This document shows, piece by piece, positions 32,366 to 36,005 of a DNA stretch of 36,005 bases. The translations under genes and the position numbers were made by a program. The notes under the pieces are model-generated. The model was given only the letters and a program-made list of their open reading frames with translations. It had not been told where the DNA came from and searched no databases. Numbering within the stretch: position 1 is the first letter of the stretch; the number at the start of each line of letters is the position of its first letter. Source of the stretch: a virus; the IMG/VR virus record IMGVR_UViG_3300031857_000634, positions 1 to 36,005 of that record; one strand, written 5' to 3'.

Positions 32366-32394
32366 ATTATAGCACTTTGGCTATGTCGTTGCAA
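32366..32394 (-). promoter_or_regulatory. Sigma70-type promoter for the ssb unit
   Basis: On the minus strand TATAAT (32366-32371) follows TTGCAA (32389-32394, 4 of 6) with a 17-nt spacer, 19 nt before the ATG at 32346. It lies in the small gap after the 100-aa membrane protein gene. Confidence 0.65.
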
Positions 32395-32403
32395 GTGTAA
32401 ATT

Positions 32404-32706
32404 TTAGTTAGGTTTGTTATTGTTGTTAATAACTGGTTTGTTGTAGTAATAGGTTAGTTTTTCCCATAGTTTTAATAAACCAGGAGTATAGAGATCTACT
32501 ATTAATGCGAAAATATTTATTACAGGCATAAAAGAAGCAACAAGCCTTAACACTACGTCACCCCACGTGAGTTTGACAACGTAGTAGTCTAAGTTATCTC
32601 TGCTTTTATCTCGCTTATAATCTTGGTAGGTTTTGTAAGTATATCCAATCAAACACAGTATTGTTGGTAAAACATACACTAGTATTATTAAATTAAAGTT
32701 GGTCAA
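32404..32706 (-). CDS. Small membrane protein, 100 aa
   Basis: Two hydrophobic spans, about residues 5-22 (NLIILVYVLPTILCLIGY) and about 52-72 (VVLRLVASFMPVINIFALIV), with a charged segment between (YKRDKSRDNLDYY) and an Asn/Lys-rich tail. No family recognised. It starts 14 nt inside the helicase end, so it is co-translated with exon 2, an odd place for a membrane protein. It might be an early function against the host envelope or a superinfection factor; that is speculation. Confidence 0.55.
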   Translation of the reverse strand: MTNFNLIILVYVLPTILCLIGYTYKTYQDYKRDKSRDNLDYYVVKLTWGDVVLRLVASFMPVINIFALIVDLYTPGLLKLWEKLTYYYNKPVINNNNKPN

Positions 32707-33643
32707 TTTTCCATCCTTTGCTCAAGTAAAATCCCATCTTTATAGCCTGTTGTTTCTTTTCTGCAGGACTATTGAAATGTAAATCAATGACTACGGGATC
32801 CTGTTTGTCTTCATGCATTCTCATTACTCGTCCAATGATCTGCTCTAAGTTTACTAGGTTAGAGCTTGGTACTGGCAGAATAACGCAACTCAAACGGTTG
32901 ATTGAAATCCCTTCTGAGAATATCTGACGCGATCCAGCAATACACAACACTTTGCCGTTGTTGACTTTTTCTGCGATTTGCTGTCGTTCTTCAAAAGAGG
33001 TTTTGCCTGTAACAAGCGCGCAATCTTCACCAAGTTTTTCCTTTAAATTTTCTAGAAATTCTACTCTATCAGCAATAACTAAAACACTGTGCTTTTGAAG
33101 GATTTGTGCTCTAGCTACGCCAGCTACAAAGTTTTGATAGTCTTCGTCGTACAATAATTCGTTTATTTTTTCAACCCAAGTCTTTGAACTACTCAATCGT
33201 AGTCCTGTGTTCAGTATTTTAACTGTGGGGTTCAACGTATTGCTTTGTGGTGGACGAATTACTTTTGTTCCAAAAAAGTCTTTGAACAAAACGTGCTTTT
33301 TGTCTTTTCGTTCCATTGTCCCACTCAGTGCAATTCTATAACGAGAATACATAGAGTCTAAAAACTCGTGAAACGTTTCAGCTGGAACGTGGTGTGCTTC
33401 GTCTAGGATAATGGTTCCAAACTCTTTTTGAATTTGTGGAACCATTTTAATAGCAGTCTGAATGTTTGCTATAACAATAAAATGATCTTCGATGTCAAAC
33501 ACACCGCTGCCAATGATGCCAGGCTTCATTCCAAATAGCTTTTCTACTTCTGTAGCCCACTGATCTCGTAGGAAAGTATTGTGAGTTAAGACCAGTGTTT
33601 TTTGTTCTAGTTTTTTAGCAATGTGCAATGCAGTAAATGTTTT
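32693..33643 (-). CDS. UvsW-like DNA helicase, exon 2 (316 codons)
   Basis: The main part of a superfamily 2 helicase. It begins at AAA (33643) directly after the intron and continues TFTALHIAKKLEQKTLVLTH. Then come the DEAH-type box TIILDEAHHVPAETF, motif III ALSGTMERKDKKH, HSVLVIADRVEF, ISINRLSCVILPVPSSN and motif VI NLEQIIGRVMRM. Together with exon 1 the protein has 438 residues. In T4, UvsW unwinds branched and R-loop DNA and shifts replication from origins to recombination. No start codon with a Shine-Dalgarno exists here; an in-frame TTG at 33628 is only a sense codon after splicing. Confidence 0.88.
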   Translation of the reverse strand, partial: KTFTALHIAKKLEQKTLVLTHNTFLRDQWATEVEKLFGMKPGIIGSGVFDIEDHFIVIANIQTAIKMVPQIQKEFGTIILDEAHHVPAETFHEFLDSMYSRYRIALSGTMERKDKKHVLFKDFFGTKVIRPPQSNTLNPTVKILNTGLRLSSSKTWVEKINELLYDEDYQNFVAGVARAQILQKHSVLVIADRVEFLENLKEKLGEDCALVTGKTSFEERQQIAEKVNNGKVLCIAGSRQIFSEGISINRLSCVILPVPSSNLVNLEQIIGRVMRMHEDKQDPVVIDLHFNSPAEKKQQAIKMGFYLSKGWKIDQL

Positions 33644-33672
33644 CGTTTGTGGACTATACCTTTATCTTACTA

Positions 33673-34431
33673 TTATAGAACTAAAGAAGCTGTATCGTAT
33701 TTTCTATCTAATCTAGTTTTTTCTGTAGAGTTAGCGTATAAAAGACTTAGTATATCTTTACTATCGTCCAAATTAAAACGTATAGTGTATACACTACCTT
33801 TTTTATTATTTTGCAACGTTATTTTTTGTGGAATAATTCTATTTATGAGAATACCACATAACTCTACATATTCTTCTAAGAAATTTCTATTTGCAGAACA
33901 CAGATGGAGAGCTACTCTTTTAGAGGCACTTTTTTCTAAGTGCCCATCTCCGTCTATATAACCGCGCATAAATTCAAGAAATAGGTGTGGTTCTTCAAAC
34001 TCAGGCATTTTATAAGTAAAAGTTTTTGCTTGAGTTATATTGAATTTACTCTCTAAATCTTTTACCATTTGTTCACTATTAAATCTAATTCTAAATGCAG
34101 TATTATTCATAAAAGGACATATATCGTGCCCAGACTCTACCGCATTTTTAAATTTTTCTAGATGTTTATAGTCTTGCGCCTGTAGGGCCAACCCCACTCT
34201 GTTTCTTTCTTTCTCTATCCAACCATCGGCCGCTAAAAATCCGGCCCAGTAATATACTGCTTTTTCTTTACCTGAAAAATAGTACTCATTCAATGGTTTT
34301 TTCTTAGAATAGTCTAGACCCCAAGATTTCGTCCTATAATTAACCTGTCTTTCTGTCAGGTCAAAAATAGTTCCTATTTCTGAGAAAGTCTTTCCTTGTT
34401 GTCTTAGATTTAAAAATTCTTCTTTAGTCAT
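33673..34431 (-). CDS. LAGLIDADG homing endonuclease with N-terminal helix-turn-helix, 252 aa
   Basis: Encoded within the group I intron, between P7 strands. The first 40 residues form a helix-turn-helix-like unit (FLNLRQQGKTFSEIGTIFDL, TERQVNYRTKSWGL). Two LAGLIDADG motifs follow: YWAGFLAADGW (about 61-71, Asp69) and RGYIDGDGHL (156-165, Asp162), spaced as in a single-chain double-motif enzyme. It would cut intronless helicase alleles at the insertion site and spread the intron by repair. The HTH may add DNA contact or regulate its own gene. A hairpin (34497-34521) precedes it. The ribosome site is weak (GGGG). Confidence 0.88.
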   Translation of the reverse strand: MTKEEFLNLRQQGKTFSEIGTIFDLTERQVNYRTKSWGLDYSKKKPLNEYYFSGKEKAVYYWAGFLAADGWIEKERNRVGLALQAQDYKHLEKFKNAVESGHDICPFMNNTAFRIRFNSEQMVKDLESKFNITQAKTFTYKMPEFEEPHLFLEFMRGYIDGDGHLEKSASKRVALHLCSANRNFLEEYVELCGILINRIIPQKITLQNNKKGSVYTIRFNLDDSKDILSLLYANSTEKTRLDRKYDTASLVL

Positions 34432-34496
34432 ACTATGTACCCCATATGTGGTTTTGATACAAAGTAAGATATTCGCCGTGTTATACTACTATTAAA

Positions 34497-34521
34497 TACC
34501 TTACCAAGGTATTTAATTTTA
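34497..34521 (-). repeat. Perfect hairpin just upstream of the intron endonuclease gene
   Basis: On the minus strand TTAAATACCTT (34521-34511) and AAGGTATTTAA (34507-34497) are perfect complements around a GGT loop. It lies inside the intron after the R element, 66 nt before the endonuclease ATG. It could be a peripheral intron stem (P8 region) or a control element for the endonuclease. Confidence 0.7.
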
Positions 34522-34712
34522 CCCCATCCAACAAAAATCTTCAAGGATAATTTTTCGTATCCCAGTCCAGTTCCGTTCTGGAGCTGCTGTGAGTCTCTGA
34601 ACCATTTGAAGGCATTCCTGCCAACTCTGGCTGCTGATTGTCCTGTTTAGGCTTTCCAGCAATTGAGCGAATTTATTACTAATTAGTCGCCTAATTAGAG
34701 GGCAAAACATTT

Positions 34713-35078
34713 ACCCCAGCCTACTAGGGCATTAATAAAGCAAGTGTCGTTTACTTCTTCGTATACAGGAGTTTGTGTGTCACGCAGTTCCAACAGTGTT
34801 TTAGGAAACGGAACTTCGTTTTTTACTCGCTTGTCTACTATTAAGTAGTCTTGTGGAATCAAGTCTGTTCGACCTTGTGGAATGCTGATTACGTCACCTG
34901 GTAGTAACTTGTAGTTTTTAATAATTTCTAGTCTTTTTGTTTTGCTAGTTTTTGCACTTCCGCCAATATTGTGTTCTATTACATAAGTGAGTTCACTCAT
35001 TATGAAATTTTTGTACTCGCGGTCTTTGCACTTAAAGTATATTCGATTGCTTATGATTGCTTTGTTTTGTTCTGTCAT
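34713..35078 (-). CDS. UvsW-like DNA helicase, exon 1 (122 codons)
   Basis: N-terminal portion of the helicase, from the ATG at 35078 (overlapping the upstream stop, ATGA) to Gly122 in CFINALVGWG, where the P-loop is cut. Without splicing the frame runs only five codons into the intron (KCFAL) and stops. The domain before the P-loop (RIYFKCKDREYKNFIMSELT, then RLEIIKNYKLLPGDVISIPQ, LIPQDYLIVDKRV, PFPKTLLELRDTQ) has the RNA/DNA-binding and Q-motif layout of UvsW-type proteins. Joining it to exon 2 restores VGWGKTFTAL. Its first codons follow the 173-aa gene. Confidence 0.85.
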
Positions 35079-35596
35079 ACTGCTCTTACTGTGTCGTCGT
35101 ACTTTTTATCGAACATTCCGTACAACACTGTGCCTTCTGGAAGAAGTAAAATTCCTGCCCATTTTTGGTCTTCGGTTGGCGCGTACAAAGTTTTAAATCT
35201 TGTTACCATGCCTTCTACTTCAATCAACACACCTGCACTGTGTTGTATTACTTTTTTTATCTTTTTGAACACCAGTGGCACACGTCTTGTCTTTTTATAG
35301 TTAAAGACCTTGCCATTGCTGTCTATAAACCAAGTGTTGCCTTTGCTTATCTTGATGAGATCGCCTACAAAATATACCCCATATTTTATATTGTACAACA
35401 TATCGCCAGACTTAAAAACTTGTAGCCTTCTTTCTGCAAGAGTGTTTCCCGGTTTGTTTTTGTCGTCAATGATCTTTATTATGTTGACGTCGTCTTCCAG
35501 GTTCTTTTTTCTGTACAAAAAGAAGGTTACGTTGTTTTCAGTAATGGGTTCTTTACCTAACAGATATGCCGGAAAAGCTATATCTGCTAAATTCAT
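35075..35596 (-). CDS. Hypothetical protein between polymerase and helicase, 173 aa
   Basis: I do not recognise it. It is soluble, basic and rich in beta strands: VTFFLYRKKNLEDDVNIIKI, YNIKYGVYFVGDLIKISKGN, WFIDSNGKVFNYKKTRRVPL. Toward the end comes a Gly/Val turn (AGVLIEVEGMVTRFKTLYAP). The NTWFIDSNGKVFNYKKTRR segment could be a small nucleic-acid-binding barrel, but no motif proves this. It overlaps both neighbours by 4 nt (ATGA), so it is translated together with the DNA polymerase and the helicase, and a replication role is likely. Confidence 0.6.
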   Translation of the reverse strand: MNLADIAFPAYLLGKEPITENNVTFFLYRKKNLEDDVNIIKIIDDKNKPGNTLAERRLQVFKSGDMLYNIKYGVYFVGDLIKISKGNTWFIDSNGKVFNYKKTRRVPLVFKKIKKVIQHSAGVLIEVEGMVTRFKTLYAPTEDQKWAGILLLPEGTVLYGMFDKKYDDTVRAV

Positions 35597-36005
35597 TTTT
35601 TAGTCAACAGTTCCCCGTTTTTTACTTCGTAGTACTCATCGTACTTTCCAAAGCTGTAGTCGGTTCCCACATCTTGATCTACACCGATCGGAGTATTTGG
35701 AATACTGCAGCCTCGATCGCGCTGAGTACAAGTCTTCAATACTTCACAGTAGCGCTCAACGTGTTCGTCTTTTACTAGTGCAACAATGGAGTCGTGTACT
35801 AGCATAAAGATTTTAGCATCCAGCTTCAAACGATTGATTTCGTCTTGAGCGTCCATTGCACCCAATAAGTTGATATCACTACAAACGCTCTGTATTTCGG
35901 CATTGATTCCGCTTCTTACTTCGTGCGAAGCAATGCCCTTGTCTGCTGAAAACACATTTTCCAATCGTCGTTTACGACCAAAGAAGCTGTATGTATAGCC
36001 GTTGG
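35593..36005 (-). CDS. Family A DNA polymerase, C-terminal part (5' partial)
   Basis: The frame is open at the right edge and has no real start in the window; an in-frame TTG at 35964 is internal. The visible 136 residues carry the end of the family A fingers and palm: GYTYSFFGRKRRLENVF matches the T/GRRRxL region after motif B, HEVRSGINAEIQSVCSDI (the ExRxxxNxxIQxxAxD block) and FMLVHDSIVALV, motif C with the catalytic His-Asp. This resembles T7-type and Pol I-type replicative polymerases, while the neighbouring genes are T4-like. Start, exonuclease domain and length are outside the window. Confidence 0.88.
   Translation of the reverse strand, partial: NGYTYSFFGRKRRLENVFSADKGIASHEVRSGINAEIQSVCSDINLLGAMDAQDEINRLKLDAKIFMLVHDSIVALVKDEHVERYCEVLKTCTQRDRGCSIPNTPIGVDQDVGTDYSFGKYDEYYEVKNGELLTKK

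Larger units (their letters stand above)
33644..34712 (-). ncRNA. Group I intron in the helicase gene
   Basis: Self-splicing RNA of 1069 nt. Exon 1 ends in GGGGT (34713) and pairs with GCCC(T) at 34702-34698, giving P1 with the required U-G at the splice site. ATGTTTT (34710-34704), just before it, is a perfect complement of the exon 2 start AAAACAT, giving P10. P2 is CTAATTAG/CTAATTAG closed by a GCGA loop (34698-34679). The core elements are P (AATTGCTGGAAA, 34664-34653), Q (AATCAGCAGC, 34639-34630), R (GTTCAGAGACT, 34602-34592) and S (GGTATAGTCC, 33660-33651). The intron ends in G (33644). Only 7 nt follow S, so a P9 stem is missing or very reduced. The endonuclease gene lies between R and S. 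Confidence 0.93.

Noticed and set aside
33623-33961. Plus-strand open frame across the helicase/intron junction
   Set aside because: Antisense shadow of the endonuclease and exon 2; no ribosome site and a low-complexity hydrophobic translation.
34519-34710. 63-residue open frame inside the intron on the minus strand
   Set aside because: It spans the catalytic core elements P, Q and R of the group I intron; its sequence is explained by RNA structure and it has no ribosome site.
33644-34712. Intein instead of intron
   Set aside because: The exon 1 frame stops five codons into the insert, there are no intein splicing blocks, and group I core elements are present.
1-36005. tRNA genes, CRISPR arrays, insertion sequences and integrase attachment sites
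   Set aside because: I looked for cloverleaf ends, regularly spaced direct repeats, transposase-like frames and terminal inverted repeats and saw none; a tRNAscan or ISfinder run would be decisive.

Overview
The window is part of the genome of a tailed double-stranded DNA phage. It is AT-rich, almost entirely coding, and carries a complete lysis cassette, many fibre and appendage genes, and a phage DNA-metabolism module. Separate i-spanin-like and o-spanin-like genes point to a Gram-negative host. PhoH, a cobalamin-dependent (class II) ribonucleotide reductase, a gp32-like SSB of the marine-phage type and a small tail-associated protein of a kind I associate with marine phages suggest an aquatic phage. 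I cannot assign a species or decide the virion morphotype.

Layout. Positions 1-16681 (+) hold a long late block of adhesin, fibre and appendage genes. They include glycine-rich tips, carbohydrate-binding-like modules, two repeat/beta-propeller proteins, a self-cleaving S74 fibre and a tail assembly chaperone. Positions 16704-19403 (+) form a lysis cassette with membrane proteins, i- and o-spanin candidates, a GH19-type endolysin and a holin candidate. PhoH and a Cys-rich conserved protein follow, up to a bidirectional terminator at 20888-20925. The opposite strand then carries a separate cassette of short fibre-like proteins and a glycine-rich coiled-coil protein (20928-23895), closed by a second bidirectional terminator at 24031-24063. 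From 24065 to the right edge, all on the minus strand, lies the nucleotide and replication module: class II RNR, a PTH2-like protein, dUTPase, 5'-3' exonuclease, PDDEXK nuclease, gp46 (SbcC-like), glutaredoxin, gp47 (SbcD-like), SSB, a helicase, and the C-terminus of a family A DNA polymerase.

Transcription appears to use the host sigma70-type polymerase. Near-consensus -35/-10 pairs with 17-bp spacing precede several units, on both strands and in both structural and replication modules. Hairpin terminators separate the units. Many genes overlap by 4, 8, 14 or 17 nt, implying translational coupling.

The most notable element is a group I intron (33644-34712, minus strand) that splits the UvsW-like helicase inside its Walker A motif. 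It encodes a two-motif LAGLIDADG endonuclease with an N-terminal helix-turn-helix. P1, a P2 hairpin with a GNRA loop, P4, P6, P7 and a perfect 7-bp P10 can be read directly, and joining the exons restores the P-loop as VGWGKTFTAL. A second notable element is a GC-rich island (about 5340-6545). It replaces the tip of one fibre gene, carries two small genes including a cupin, and ends in what looks like a truncated downstream gene.
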